From: an uncultured Coriobacteriaceae bacterium
GTDB taxonomy: Bacteria; Actinomycetota; Coriobacteriia; Coriobacteriales; Atopobiaceae
DNA: 64,000 bases
Reading direction: 5' to 3'
Assembly (NCBI GenBank): GCA_902793195.1
Contig: CADBCS010000005.1
Span: forward strand, 94,491 to 158,490
Shown: positions 26,582 through 38,081 of the stretch, piece by piece
Layout: every line of letters begins with the position of its first letter
Numbering within the stretch: the stretch's first letter is position 1
Program-made: the position numbers and the translations under genes
Notes under the pieces: model-generated
Seen by the model: the letters and a program-made list of their open reading frames with translations, nothing else
What the model was told of the DNA's origin: nothing
Databases searched by the model: none

Positions 26582-27575
26582 GACATCGACGAGGATGCCC
26601 ATGTGGTAAACACGCAGGCAAACAGTGCCGACGCCATTGCCCAGGCCGAGAAGTACGCCCTTGCCACCGTGGAGATCGAGCGCGCGTTTGGTGGCGAGTG
26701 CGAGGAGGTCTCGGTTTACGGCATTCAGCCAAACAGTGCCTATTGGACCAACGTCCCCGTGGCAAACGGCACCGTCGTGGCCGGCCGTGGCCTCACGGAA
26801 AAGACCAAAGCACAGGTGGGTGCACCCGTCACCATGTTCGACCGACGAGAAGGCGAGGTGTACGAAGTCACGATTGCGCAAGAGGCGTCCAATGCGGCCG
26901 ACACCAACCTATACATGAGCATCGATGACTTCAACCGACTGTTTGGCAACGATGCCGACTACTTCAACGCGTATGCAAGCGCCGAGGAGCTTGCACTCGA
27001 CGACCGTTACGTTGCGACGAGCATCGTCCCCGAGGACATGGACGACATCAGCAACCAGATGCAGGAGTCCATGGGGAACATCATGACCATGATGATGCTC
27101 ATGGCCGTGCCGATCTACCTCATCCTGCTCTACTTGCTCACCAAGACGGTCATCGATCGCAGTGCACGCTCCATCAGCTATATGAAGGTATTTGGCTATC
27201 ACAGCGGCGAGGTCGACGGCCTCTACATCCACCCCATCACGCTCTTTGTGCTCTTTAGTCTACTGGCGAGCATTCCGCTCATCATCGCGCTGCTCACCGG
27301 CCTCCTCAAGGTGGTCTTTAGTCGCTATGCAGGCAACTTCCCCATCAGCATTCCGCCCGATCGCCTGGCACTTCTTGTCGTCGTTGGCATGGCTGCCTAT
27401 GCGACGGTTGCGGCGCTTCACGTTCGACGCATTCGCAAGGTGCCGCTGTCACTCGCGCTCAAGGCACAGGAGTAGTCGCGCATAGGCTAACCCCATGCGA
27501 GCCGCTCCATGGTGCCGTCCGAACATCGGGAGGCAGGCGGGGGCTGTGGCCCGCGGCCCTCCCAGTGGCGCATGC

Positions 27576-27617
27576 CAAGAGTGGCGCGAAAGGAGTCTCC
27601 CCTCCGTGCCACTCTTG
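27576..27617. terminator. Hairpin between permease and flavodoxin genes
   Basis: CAAGAGTGGC (27576-27585) pairs with GCCACTCTTG (27608-27617), with further imperfect pairing inside. A second G/C-rich nested structure lies just upstream (GGGAGG near 27530 with CCTCCC near 27560). The junction is convergent and neither stem has a U-run. Confidence 0.5.
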
Positions 27618-27637
27618 CGTAATGTCTTGGTCCTGAG

Positions 27638-28036
27638 CTATGCCAGCTTGGACGCTGCCGCCTTGAGGGCCTCCCCTGCCTCGTCATCGGGCTCGAGGTG
27701 CGCGATCACGGTCTCCACGACGTTTACGCCGGCGTCGCGTGCGGAGTCTGCCCAAGCCTCCATCCACTCGCCGGTTCCCCAGTCGTAGGAGCCAAAGAGC
27801 ACGACGGGCTTATCCGCGAGCTCGTCCGTGCAGTCGTTCCACAGCTCCTCGAAGTCGGGGTCGAGCTCCTCATCGCCCATGGCGGGACAACCGAACGCGA
27901 GGGCGTCGAAGTCTGCAACTTGGTCCGCCGAGAATCCGTCCCACTCGAAGACCTCTCCCCCGCACGCTTCGGCCAAGATGTTGGCCATGGCCCCGGTATT
28001 GTCCGTTTGCGACCAGTACACGATTGCCACACTCAT
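27638..28036 (-). CDS. Flavodoxin
   Basis: This 132-residue protein is a short-chain flavodoxin, a cytoplasmic FMN electron carrier. The FMN phosphate loop is YWSQTDNTGAMA (about residues 7-18); the canonical T/S-x-T-G-N-T is here S-Q-T-D-N-T. The isoalloxazine-contacting loops are FGCPAMGDEEL and FGSYDWGTGEWM. It is very acidic, as expected. The gene is separated from enolase by 32 nt on the same strand, downstream of it, so the two may be co-transcribed. Its redox partner is not evident here. Confidence 0.9.
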   Translation of the reverse strand: MSVAIVYWSQTDNTGAMANILAEACGGEVFEWDGFSADQVADFDALAFGCPAMGDEELDPDFEELWNDCTDELADKPVVLFGSYDWGTGEWMEAWADSARDAGVNVVETVIAHLEPDDEAGEALKAAASKLA

Positions 28037-28068
28037 GTCTGTTCCTTTCCGTCAAAACCTTGGTTGCG

Positions 28069-29520
<1,452 letters not shown>

Positions 29521-29649
29521 CTAGAGTACCAATCGTCAGGAAAGAGGCGGGTCCAACAAACCCCCTCACGATGGCAGGCCCTATCCGGAGGATCCTCTCC
29601 CCTCCCGTCTGGGCACACTTGCAGAACGTCCGGTCCTCCCAACCGGACA

Positions 29650-29677
29650 GGGCACCCCGAATCCGTTCGGGGTGCCC
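29650..29677 (-). terminator. 12-bp perfect hairpin downstream of the LURP-one gene
   Basis: GGGCACCCCGAA (29650-29661) pairs perfectly with TTCGGGGTGCCC (29666-29677) around TCCG. A second stem, GTCCGGT with ACCGGAC, lies next to it at about 29629-29648. On the minus strand these follow the LURP-one-related gene by about 100 nt. Confidence 0.5.
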
Positions 29678-29775
29678 ATCTCTTTGCGCCAACAGTGCGA
29701 GAGCACATGGCCATCCACTCGCGACGAGGTGGCCGCGCGAGGCGTCCACTGTGCCCAGATAACTACAGCGTCGCG

Positions 29776-30387
29776 CTAAAGTCTGCGCATGACGTCGAGC
29801 ACCAACGAGGATGACCTGCCGCTCTTGGTGCGACCTCGCAGCGTGTGCTGCAGCGCCACGAGTACTGCGACGACCTCCTGCTCGAGCTCGGGACGATATA
29901 TGTCGATGGCGTACTTGTCCTTGATGGAGATGAGCTTTTTACCAACGACTGCAATAATCTCGTTGTTTTGGTCGTACAGCTCGAAGTTGAGCGATGCGTA
30001 GTTGCCCCTGAGCGTCCATCCCAGGTCGGTGATCTCGGCCGTGTCGTCCAAGACCTGCAAAAGCTCGTGCGCTATGTCAAACCGGGTGCCGTCCGCCATC
30101 GTCACGCGGTGGTACTCGCGCAGCGTGAGGACCTTCCTCTCCAGCGTGGCGACGAGCTGGCCACGCGCATCTTTGATGTAGGTCTTGTCGTGCAGCGAGA
30201 TGGAGCGCGACTTGGCGCGGTAGGCAATCGACCCGTCCTCTTCCATAATCTTGGTCTTTTGCCTGAACGACCAGAAGTTGGTCGAGATGAAGAGCGAGTG
30301 CGACGGCGTGCCGAACCGCTCGATGTTGACGGTGTTTGCCTCCTGCCCGCGCTCGCGATAGCGCAGGAACTTCGAGGATGTGCCCAT
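29776..30387 (-). CDS. LURP-one-related (tubby-like fold) protein
   Basis: The 203-residue protein matches the LURP-one-related family (formerly DUF567), a tubby-like barrel wrapped round a hydrophobic helix. Visible are YRAKSRSISLHDKTYIKD, VATLERKVLTLREYH, LGWTLRGNYASLNFELYD and VGKKLISIKDKYAIDIY. Bacterial members have no settled function; a role in membrane or phospholipid-linked regulation has been suggested for the fold. ATG 30387 follows AGGAGG. The protein has no signal peptide. The ORF stays open to 30654 but that extension is GC-rich noise without a binding site. Confidence 0.8.
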   Translation of the reverse strand: MGTSSKFLRYRERGQEANTVNIERFGTPSHSLFISTNFWSFRQKTKIMEEDGSIAYRAKSRSISLHDKTYIKDARGQLVATLERKVLTLREYHRVTMADGTRFDIAHELLQVLDDTAEITDLGWTLRGNYASLNFELYDQNNEIIAVVGKKLISIKDKYAIDIYRPELEQEVVAVLVALQHTLRGRTKSGRSSSLVLDVMRRL

Positions 30388-30646
30388 GTTGCCTCCTGTG
30401 TCTGCGAACGTCTCCCGCGTTCTTGTCTTCTGCATGGTTGCGCCGTCGCGGCTCCCAAAACGGCGTGTGCCCAGGTGCCACGTTGGCCTTTTATTACAGT
30501 ACGCACACCGCGCATGTGTGTCTCGGAGGTCTGGTGGCTCTTTTGGGCGCAGAGGCACAAGCCGTCCCAAGGGCGAGCAGGAGCTACCCCGCGGCACATG
30601 CGGAGGTATGTGCACTCGAGGAGGCCAGGGTCCTACATGAGGGGCG

Positions 30647-30677
30647 TTACCCACTGGGGGAAACCCCCAGTGGGTAA
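30647..30677. terminator. 14-bp perfect hairpin with AAA loop
   Basis: TTACCCACTGGGGG (30647-30660) pairs perfectly with CCCCCAGTGGGTAA (30664-30677). It lies just beyond the stop codon of the first MBG/ChW surface protein and again lacks a U-run in the sense of transcription. The rest of the 30388-30712 gap contains no gene I can support. Confidence 0.6.
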
Positions 30678-30712
30678 TTTGCCGGTAAGGGACTGTCTTT
30701 TGACTTTTGAGG

Positions 30713-32854
30713 TTACTTCTTCACGAACGCCTTGGCGTAGGTCTGCGTGACGCCGTTGTAGGTCTTTCCCGGGGCGGGGCTGCCCTTGCGCACGACCGCC
30801 ACCTGTATGGCCTCGATGCGCAGGGACTTGCCCTGGGTGCCGGCCCCCTGGCCGTTCTTCGCCCAAGCCATCCAGCCGTAGCGCTGCGCGTGGACGCGAT
30901 AGTAGATGTCGTAGCTCTGGGCCATCTGACCAGCAAGACGCATCTGGAAGGCCTCTACGCGACGAGACTTCCCCTGCGTGCCGGCCAAGGCCCCATCGGC
31001 TACCCAGCCCTGCCAGCCGATTCGCTGCACGTGGGCGCGATACTCGATGCCGCCGGGAAGCTGCTGGCCACAGAGGCTCAAGTGCAGCGACTCGAGGCGT
31101 AGCGAACTGCCCGTGGTACCCACGACCTTTCCCACGCCGGTAGATGTCGCAAGCGTGCCCTTGCGCTGCACGTGGGCGACAGCGGTGACGGGACACGAAT
31201 AGGAAGCGCACACGGTGAGCGTGCCGGCCCGGTAGCTGATTTCGTAGTTCGGAGCCCAAAGGCCCGATGGGGTGATTGGGTACGTGCCGATGGGCGAGCC
31301 CGCCTGACAGCCGCCGAAGTCGTATGCCAGCGTCCCGGAGAGGACCTGCTTGCCCTCACTCGCAGCGAAGCCCGAATAGGTTACGCCGGCACCTGCCGGA
31401 GCCTCACCGAATGTGACCGCGTTGTCCCTGGCGGCCACGGTAAGAGGGGCCTTCTTGATGGAGAAGGGCGCGACAAGCTCGTAAGGCGTGCCCGCGGCGC
31501 TCACCGTGACCCTCGCCTCGTACGCGCCCGCGTCCCTGGGCGCGGCGGCAAGCTGCTTGCCGCCGGCATAGTAGGCAACGCCTCCCGCGGCCGTACCGGT
31601 AGCCTCCCAGCCCGCGCTCGCTTGCGTCGTCGCGCCCACAGGCCCGCCATCGTAGGTCTTGTCTTCGGCGACGAGCGTGAGCGTCTGGACGTTGCCGCTC
31701 TCGGCCGTGCAGTGCTCGTTCGCGCAGGTGACCGTAAGCACGTTGCCGCTCGCCTCCCATTGCCAGGCGTGCGTGTGGGGCTTGAGCACGGCCTCGCCGC
31801 CCTCCAAGGCAACATAGTAGCCGGGGTCGTCGCTCGCGAAGAAGCGCGCGGGGTCGACACCGGGATTGTGCTCGCCAAAGCCGCTGGTAAAGACCACCGA
31901 GCTATCGGCCGTGGGCTTCGTCTCGGTCGTCACGCCGATGTGCGCGCCGTCCGCGAGCGTGTCAGCAACCGCAATGGTCTTGCCCGCTGGCAGGTAGACG
32001 TTGCATGCCCGGCCGTCCCTCACGTTGCCCGTGACCACAGGTGTACCGCTCACCTTGAGCGTGCCGTTCGCGCCCACGGTGACCCCGCCACCCACGCAGC
32101 CCGTCACGCTGCCGCCGGCCATCGCGAACGTACTCGCATAGTCACCACCCACGTCCACGCCAACGCCGTTCTCCATGGCACTGTTCTTGTTGGTTATGGT
32201 GCCATCGGTCATAAGGCACTCGGCCCTGCGTTGCCCGTAATGACTACGGCTCAGCTTCACGCAGCCGTTTATGGTGCCGCCGCGTATGACGAGGTTACCA
32301 GGAATCGAATCAAAGGATTCGTAGGCATAGGCGTCAACAAGGATGTAGCATGCGTCAAGCACGCCGCCCCCAGCGGTGTCGGTAATCGTGAGTGTGGGAC
32401 CGGTGTATCTGTTGGCCACCTTCAGCTCATGGTCGGTCATGTTGGCTGTGCAACCATTGAGGTCGATCGTGGTGTTGGCCTGCTGGAGACTGAAGAATTG
32501 GGAAGCATCATAGTAGTCCTGCGTGACGGTCGTGTCGTTCACGAGCTTGAGGGTTACCGTGCGATTCGGATAATCAGTAGTATTCAGCAGGCGCAGCGCC
32601 ACGACCAGGTCGCCATAGCATTGGGGCTCTTGGGGCGGCTCGATCCCCCTAATCGTTACCTCCACCACGTCCGCGTACTGCGGCTCGAGTTGGATGTCGT
32701 CGTTCTCCGACGTATCCTGGGGCTGCATAGCCTGGCCCTCTCCGCCCGATGCGACCTCGACGCCCTCCTCCGCAAGTCCCCACGCTGGGCACATGCCCAA
32801 CACCATGACGACGGCGAGCGCGACGCCAAGCGCGATTCTCCCCCATTGCCTCAT
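30713..32854 (-). CDS. Secreted MBG-domain surface protein with ChW repeats (paralogue 1)
   Basis: This 713-residue protein starts with a clear signal peptide (IALGVALAVVMVLGMCPAWG, cleavage after about residue 28). A beta-helix-like region of polymorphic-outer-membrane/right-handed-helix style repeats follows (DLNGCTANMTD, GGTINGC, MAGGSVTGC). Then comes an MBG-type domain (PLTVAARDNAVTFGEAPAGA). The C-terminus has three clostridial hydrophobic W (ChW) repeats of the H-x-Q-R-x-G-W-x-x-W type (HVQRIGWQGWVADGALAGT, HAQRYGWMAWAKNGQGAGT). No LPXTG signal is present, so wall attachment would depend on the ChW region. The start is ATG 32854 behind GGGAGGGAG. A similar gene lies 72 nt upstream. Confidence 0.85.
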   Translation of the reverse strand: MRQWGRIALGVALAVVMVLGMCPAWGLAEEGVEVASGGEGQAMQPQDTSENDDIQLEPQYADVVEVTIRGIEPPQEPQCYGDLVVALRLLNTTDYPNRTVTLKLVNDTTVTQDYYDASQFFSLQQANTTIDLNGCTANMTDHELKVANRYTGPTLTITDTAGGGVLDACYILVDAYAYESFDSIPGNLVIRGGTINGCVKLSRSHYGQRRAECLMTDGTITNKNSAMENGVGVDVGGDYASTFAMAGGSVTGCVGGGVTVGANGTLKVSGTPVVTGNVRDGRACNVYLPAGKTIAVADTLADGAHIGVTTETKPTADSSVVFTSGFGEHNPGVDPARFFASDDPGYYVALEGGEAVLKPHTHAWQWEASGNVLTVTCANEHCTAESGNVQTLTLVAEDKTYDGGPVGATTQASAGWEATGTAAGGVAYYAGGKQLAAAPRDAGAYEARVTVSAAGTPYELVAPFSIKKAPLTVAARDNAVTFGEAPAGAGVTYSGFAASEGKQVLSGTLAYDFGGCQAGSPIGTYPITPSGLWAPNYEISYRAGTLTVCASYSCPVTAVAHVQRKGTLATSTGVGKVVGTTGSSLRLESLHLSLCGQQLPGGIEYRAHVQRIGWQGWVADGALAGTQGKSRRVEAFQMRLAGQMAQSYDIYYRVHAQRYGWMAWAKNGQGAGTQGKSLRIEAIQVAVVRKGSPAPGKTYNGVTQTYAKAFVKK

Positions 32855-32926
32855 GTGTTCTCCCTCCCTGCCGTCAGGCATGCGTCGACGGTGGCGAAGC
32901 GGGCCATCGTACCCGCCACGGCCAGA

Positions 32927-35251
32927 CTATTTACTCAAGAAGGCCTTGTTGTAGGCCTGGGCCACGCCGTTGTAGGTCTGTTCCGAAGCCGGCGAGCCCT
33001 TGCGGACGATCACCACCTGCACCGCCTCGGCACGCAGGGCCTTGCCCGTGGTGCCGGCAGCCGCGCCGTTCTTGGCCCACGCCATCCAGCCGTGGCGCTG
33101 CACGTGGACGCGGTACCAGACGTCGTACTGCTCCCCCATCTGGCCGGTAAGACAGATGCGAATCGCCTCGATGCGGCGAGCCTTCCCTTGGGTACCCGCC
33201 ATGGTCCCATTTGCCCTCCAGCCTTGCCAGCCAGTCCGCTGCACGTGGGCCTGGTACTCGATGCCGCCCGAGAGGGACTGGCCAGAGAGCGACAGACGCA
33301 TCGACTCGAGCCTGCGAGACTTGCCCGTCGTGCCCACGACCTGGCCAACGCCGGTGGAGACGGGCAGCGTGCCCGCCCTTTGCACATGAGCGACCGCCCT
33401 CACGGACACGACGTCAGGCAATGCAGCCGGGTTCGGCAAGGGCGCGGCTCTTACCGTAAGCACGCCGGCCTCGTACGTGATGTCGTAGTTGGCCGACGAG
33501 AGGCCCGAGGGGGTGATGGCGTACGTTCCCGCAGGAGAGCCGGCCGCATATCCGCCGTAGTCGTAGGCGAGCGTGCCGGAGAGCGCGGACGCGTCCTCGC
33601 CGCCGACGAAGCCCGCGTACGAGACGCCGGCGTTCGCTGGGGCCTCGCCGTAGGCGATCGCCTTGTCCTGGGCGGCAACGATGAGGGCGACCCGCCGGAT
33701 TGTGAAGGGGGCCCTTACGACCTGCTCGCCACCGGCGATGCGCACCGTCGCCCTCGCCTCGTACGTACCCGCATCCCTGGGCGTGGCGTCGAGCTTCTTG
33801 CCTCCCTCGTAGTAGGTAACGTCTGTGACCGCCCCGGTCGCGGCCCAGCCCGCGCTCGTCTGGACCTTCGTAGCCACGGGCCTTCCGTCGTAGTCCTTGT
33901 CCTGCGCCACGAGCTCAAGCGTCTGGACGGCGCCGCCCTCGGCGATGCAGCTCTCTGTGGCACACGTCGCGGTAAGGACGCTGCCCGCGACGTCGCATGT
34001 CCAGTCGTGCTGGTGATACTTAAGGGCGGCCTCCGCCTTCGTAGCATCGTTGTTCCAGTAGATACCGGCGTCTGCCTGGGCCACATCGCTAAAGTAGTAC
34101 TTCGTCGGGAAGACGTCCGGGTTGTTCGCGCCATAGCCCGTTGTGAACGTCACGACGGGTTCGCTCGCAGAGGGCACATCCGCGGTCGTCACGCCGATGT
34201 GCGCGCCATCCGCAAGCGCGCCGGCGACTGTGACGGTCTTGCCAGTGGGTAGGCAGACATTGCCCGTCTGGCCATCCTTCGTGTTGCCCGTGACCACGGG
34301 CGTACCGCTCACCGCAAACACACTCTGCTCGCCCGGGTCCACGCAAACCCCACCGCCCGTACAGCCCTCTATGGTGCCGCCGGTCATCGTAAACACGCTA
34401 TTTTGGCCCACGACCACGCCGGCGCCATGCCCGTTGGTGATGGTACCGCCGCTCATGGCAAAGTTGACACGATGCACTTCTTGCGAAGACCGACCTTGCA
34501 ACAAGACCTCGCCATCAATCACGCCACCAAGCAGCGTCGAGACCATTATGGCCGAACTACACCGCACGGCATACGCGTCGACGGCGCTGATCGTGCCGCC
34601 CCGCATGATGAGCCTTCCCTTAGGATCAACGTTAACGCAAGCATTCGTTGTGCCTGCGTTTACGGGGCCGCGGTACGTTATGGTTCCGCTCCTCATGACG
34701 AACGTGCTCGCGCTCGCGTCCAAGATTGAGACACAACAGTTCTCCAACACGCCGGCCGCATCGCCCGCAGCAGAGCCGGTGCTGTCCTCCAGGACGAACG
34801 TGGGGCTGTTGTAGGCGTACTCCATCAGCTGGATCGTGCCACCATTCATGTTGAGGGAGTGGCCGTTGAGGTCGAGCGTCTTGTAGTAACCATAGACAGC
34901 AAACGTTGTTTTGTCGCATTCGCAGTCGTCCAGAAGGATGAGCGAGGCACTGCCACTCTCAAGGTTGCCAGGCATGATATTCGCCCACACACTGAGCGCA
35001 TCAGCCACGCTTGAATAATACGTAGTCTCGGGGATGCCACCCTCTTTGGCGGCCTGGACCATCGCCACCTTCTGCGCATCCTGCGCCTCAAGAGCGGCCG
35101 CATCCTCCGCCCCGCTCTCGACCTCGACGACCGTCTCGTCGCCCCCGGGCCACACCTCTACCTCCTGCGCAATGCCCCTCGACGGGCACAGGCCCAACGT
35201 CATGGCAAGGCTAAGCGCGATGCCGATCGCAAACCATCCCCGGTGTCTCAT
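32927..35251 (-). CDS. Secreted MBG-domain surface protein with ChW repeats (paralogue 2)
   Basis: The 774-residue paralogue has the same plan as the neighbouring gene: a signal peptide (FAIGIALSLAMTLGLCPSRG), a parallel-beta-helix region with repeated GGTI-type turns (MSGGTITNGHGAGVVVGQ, MTGGTIEGCTGGGVCV), an MBG-type domain (ALIVAAQDKAIAYGEAPANA) and three C-terminal ChW repeats (HVQRTGWQGWRANGTMAGT, HVQRHGWMAWAKNGAAAGT). The two proteins are closely related along the second half and diverge in the N-terminal beta-helix, consistent with tandem duplication and divergence of the exposed part. The start is ATG 35251 behind GGAGGGGAG. Likely displayed on the surface or secreted; ligand unknown. 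Confidence 0.85.
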   Translation of the reverse strand: MRHRGWFAIGIALSLAMTLGLCPSRGIAQEVEVWPGGDETVVEVESGAEDAAALEAQDAQKVAMVQAAKEGGIPETTYYSSVADALSVWANIMPGNLESGSASLILLDDCECDKTTFAVYGYYKTLDLNGHSLNMNGGTIQLMEYAYNSPTFVLEDSTGSAAGDAAGVLENCCVSILDASASTFVMRSGTITYRGPVNAGTTNACVNVDPKGRLIMRGGTISAVDAYAVRCSSAIMVSTLLGGVIDGEVLLQGRSSQEVHRVNFAMSGGTITNGHGAGVVVGQNSVFTMTGGTIEGCTGGGVCVDPGEQSVFAVSGTPVVTGNTKDGQTGNVCLPTGKTVTVAGALADGAHIGVTTADVPSASEPVVTFTTGYGANNPDVFPTKYYFSDVAQADAGIYWNNDATKAEAALKYHQHDWTCDVAGSVLTATCATESCIAEGGAVQTLELVAQDKDYDGRPVATKVQTSAGWAATGAVTDVTYYEGGKKLDATPRDAGTYEARATVRIAGGEQVVRAPFTIRRVALIVAAQDKAIAYGEAPANAGVSYAGFVGGEDASALSGTLAYDYGGYAAGSPAGTYAITPSGLSSANYDITYEAGVLTVRAAPLPNPAALPDVVSVRAVAHVQRAGTLPVSTGVGQVVGTTGKSRRLESMRLSLSGQSLSGGIEYQAHVQRTGWQGWRANGTMAGTQGKARRIEAIRICLTGQMGEQYDVWYRVHVQRHGWMAWAKNGAAAGTTGKALRAEAVQVVIVRKGSPASEQTYNGVAQAYNKAFLSK

Positions 35252-35424
35252 GCGTGCTCCCCTCCGCGCAGCAACGTCGGTCTGTTTGCTTGTGCACATA
35301 TGATTCTATGACAATACAATTCCATGGCAATACCCTTGGCTCCATCGTTCCTCGCAAAATAGCCATAGCGAACGGAGCCGGTTCGCGAGATAATGACGTA
35401 TCACCACGCACACGGGAGGATGCC

Positions 35425-38055
35425 ATGGCAAAGAAAGACAAGAAGACCCGCGAGCTGGCCGAGATTGAGGCCGCACGCCAGGAAAAGCTCACCCCCAAGG
35501 GGGAGCAAGTCGACAAGTACTCCGCCACAACGAGCGCGTACGAGCACGAGTCGTCCAAGAAGACCCGCAAGGCCATCAAGGAGACCATGGACCGCCTCGG
35601 CGCGGGCAAGCACCGCAAGGGCGGCGGACTGGACACCTCCTACACGCAGAACCGCGAGGTGAGCTGGCTGCGCTTCAACAACCGCGTGCTCGACGAAGCG
35701 TTCGACGAGACGGTTCCGCTGTTCGAGCGCCTCAAGTTCGTGGAGATCTTTGGCTCCAACCTCAACGAGTGGTTTATGATCCGTATCGGCGGCCTTTCGG
35801 ACCTCGCCTCCCTCAAGCACGAACCCGTGGACAACAAGAGCGGCCTCACGCCCTCCCAGCAGCTCGAACTCATCTTCAAGATGCTGCCGCCGCTCGTCGA
35901 GCGCCAGGAGAAGGCGCAGCTCGACCTCGAGGCAATCCTTCGCACGCGCGGCCTCAATCGCGTGACGCGCAACACCATGACCGAGGAGGACGCGGAGGTC
36001 GTGGCGACGTACTTTAGGAAGAACCTCTCACCCATCCTCTCCCCGCTCATGGTGGATCCGCGTCATCCATTTCCCAACCTGCGCAACGGGTCGCTGTATG
36101 TGGTCTGTGCCCTAGACGGGCAGGAAGAGACCGGCGTGCTGGGTATCATCGAGGTGCCGCATCGTCTCCCGCGCGTGATCCAGCTCCCCTCCCGTCCAAG
36201 CAAGTTCCGCTTCATCCTGCTCGAGGACGCCATCGCCTCGCAGGCAGACAGCTGCTTTGGGGCTTATCTGTCCACGAGCACGGCCATCATCCGCGTAACG
36301 CGCAACGCCGACGTGGATCCCGACGGCGAGGGCGTTGGCGAGGAAGAGGACTATCGCCAGCATATGAAGAAGGTGCTCAAGAAGCGCCTGCGCCTGCAGC
36401 CCGTTCGCCTCGAGATTCAGGGTGAGTTCGACGAGTCCCTCAAGCACTTCATCCGTGAGGAGCTCGGCCTCTCCGAGGCGCGCGTCTTCGTGCGCAACGT
36501 ACCCCTCGATCTCTCGTACGTCTATGGCCTCGAGGGCAAGATCCCCGAGAAGCACCATCGCGAGCTGACCAACGAGCCGGTGGAGCCGCAGGCCAGCCCC
36601 ATGGCAGACCTCACCCGCCCAATGCGCGAGCAGGTGGAGGACCACGACATCCTACTGTTCTATCCCTACGAGTCCATGAGTCCGCTGCTCAACCTGCTGC
36701 GCGAGGCAAGCTCGGATGACGATTGCATCTCCATCAAGATCACGCTCTATCGCGTGGCCAAGCAGTCGCACCTGTGCGAGAGCCTCATACAGGCCGCCGA
36801 GAACGGCAAGGACGTCACCGTGCTCATGGAGCTGCGCGCGCGCTTTGACGAGGCCAACAACATCGAGTGGGCCGAGCGCCTGGAGGCGGCCGGTTGCACG
36901 GTCATCTATGGCTCGGAGGGCTTTAAGTGCCATTCCAAGATCTGCCAGGTCACCTACCACATGGACGGCAACATCATGCGCATCACGTGCTTGGGTACCG
37001 GCAACTTCAACGAGAAGACCGCCAAGCTCTATTCCGACTTCATGTTGCTCACCGCCCACGAGGGCATTGCCGAGGACGGCAACGTCTTCTTCCGCAACCT
37101 CTCGCTCGGCAACCTTCGTGGCACCTACCGCTACCTGGGCGTCGCGCCCGAGGGCCTCAAGCCGCTCATCGTGCGCGGCATGAACCGCGAGATCGAGCGC
37201 GCACGCGCCGGGCAGCCCGCGCAGCTGTTCATGAAGATGAACTCGCTTACCGACCGTGACGTCATCGACAAGATCGTCGAGGCCTGTCGCGCGGGCGTGA
37301 AGGTGATACTTGTGATTCGCGGCATCACCTGCATCGTGGACGTGGACGGCACGGGAGAGGGCCTGATCATTCGACAGATCGTGGGACGGTTCCTGGAGCA
37401 CGCGCGCGTGTATGCCTTTGGCGCCGACGTCGACACGGTGTACCTCTCGTCAGCCGACATGATGACGCGCAACACCGAGCATCGCGTGGAGATCGCCTAC
37501 CCCGTGCTCGACCCCACCTGCCGCGCGTTGGTGCTGCAGTACATGAACATCCAGCTCGCAGACAACGTCAAGGCGCGTCAGCTCACCTCGGAGGGGACGT
37601 GGGAAAAGGTCGCACGCGAGGAGGGGGTGCCTCTGGTTGACAGCCAGCAGTCCCTCATCGTGCTCGCCTACGACCGCGCGCGCAAGGCTCGCGACAACGA
37701 GGACGTGCCGCTGGTGCCCGAGGCGTCCGTCATGCCGCCAATACCCGAGGTGCTGCATGGTGACAGGGACCACGAGATGGTGATGGCTGAGGCAGACGAC
37801 ATAGAGCTGGACCCCGACAGCATTGGAAAGCCCGAGGGGCCCTCTCGCGCGTTTATGGACAACGCCGAGAGCGAGCCCGCCCGTCCGGTCGCCCCATCGC
37901 TCATCGCCCGCGCCCAAGAGCGGACGCGCGCGCACATCGAGACGCTCGACGCCATCGCAGAGACCGCAGAGCCCGCACAGCCGGCAGGAAGCCGCATGCA
38001 GCGCGCCCTCAGGCTGTTTGGCGCGGGTCTGCGCACGCTCTTTGGCAGCGACTAG
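35425..38055 (+). CDS. ppk1: Polyphosphate kinase 1
   Basis: The 876-residue enzyme reversibly polymerises ATP gamma-phosphate into inorganic polyphosphate. After a charged extension (residues 1-65) comes the N domain starting REVSWLRFNNRVLDEAFDET, then the H domain and two phospholipase-D-like catalytic domains. The autophosphorylated histidine lies in GFKCHSKICQV (about 503). A second conserved stretch is TGNFNEKTAKLYSDFMLLTA. The segment MMTRNTEHRVEIAYPVLDP carries the second catalytic His region. The C-terminal tail past residue about 760 is longer and more acidic than usual (PPK1 is normally near 690-720). GGGAGG precedes ATG 35425. No exopolyphosphatase gene adjoins it. Confidence 0.94.
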   Translation: MAKKDKKTRELAEIEAARQEKLTPKGEQVDKYSATTSAYEHESSKKTRKAIKETMDRLGAGKHRKGGGLDTSYTQNREVSWLRFNNRVLDEAFDETVPLFERLKFVEIFGSNLNEWFMIRIGGLSDLASLKHEPVDNKSGLTPSQQLELIFKMLPPLVERQEKAQLDLEAILRTRGLNRVTRNTMTEEDAEVVATYFRKNLSPILSPLMVDPRHPFPNLRNGSLYVVCALDGQEETGVLGIIEVPHRLPRVIQLPSRPSKFRFILLEDAIASQADSCFGAYLSTSTAIIRVTRNADVDPDGEGVGEEEDYRQHMKKVLKKRLRLQPVRLEIQGEFDESLKHFIREELGLSEARVFVRNVPLDLSYVYGLEGKIPEKHHRELTNEPVEPQASPMADLTRPMREQVEDHDILLFYPYESMSPLLNLLREASSDDDCISIKITLYRVAKQSHLCESLIQAAENGKDVTVLMELRARFDEANNIEWAERLEAAGCTVIYGSEGFKCHSKICQVTYHMDGNIMRITCLGTGNFNEKTAKLYSDFMLLTAHEGIAEDGNVFFRNLSLGNLRGTYRYLGVAPEGLKPLIVRGMNREIERARAGQPAQLFMKMNSLTDRDVIDKIVEACRAGVKVILVIRGITCIVDVDGTGEGLIIRQIVGRFLEHARVYAFGADVDTVYLSSADMMTRNTEHRVEIAYPVLDPTCRALVLQYMNIQLADNVKARQLTSEGTWEKVAREEGVPLVDSQQSLIVLAYDRARKARDNEDVPLVPEASVMPPIPEVLHGDRDHEMVMAEADDIELDPDSIGKPEGPSRAFMDNAESEPARPVAPSLIARAQERTRAHIETLDAIAETAEPAQPAGSRMQRALRLFGAGLRTLFGSD

Positions 38056-38081
38056 AGTTTGCCGAACCCAAGCGCTACGAC

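Larger units (their letters stand above)
23799..27475 (+). pseudogene. FtsX-family ABC permease with long periodic rod, frameshifted
   Basis: Frame 1 runs from 23799 (ELLGNLGKYVGLFLMMAFAV, first membrane segment) to about SSFIDAEDNQGF near 24550. The rest (LLLVVIMGFVFVVLSSATIE onward to LSLALKAQE at 27475) is in another frame. The start codon, all later FtsX-type membrane segments and the C-terminus are present. By family knowledge some 20-25 residues expected between NQG and the VVIMGF helix are absent, so a small deletion, not a single-base error, is likely. Between membrane segments lies a 440-residue rod made of 13-residue and 14-residue repeats. The original protein would be about 1,225 residues. 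It may be non-functional, or read by an unproven frameshift. Confidence 0.8.
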
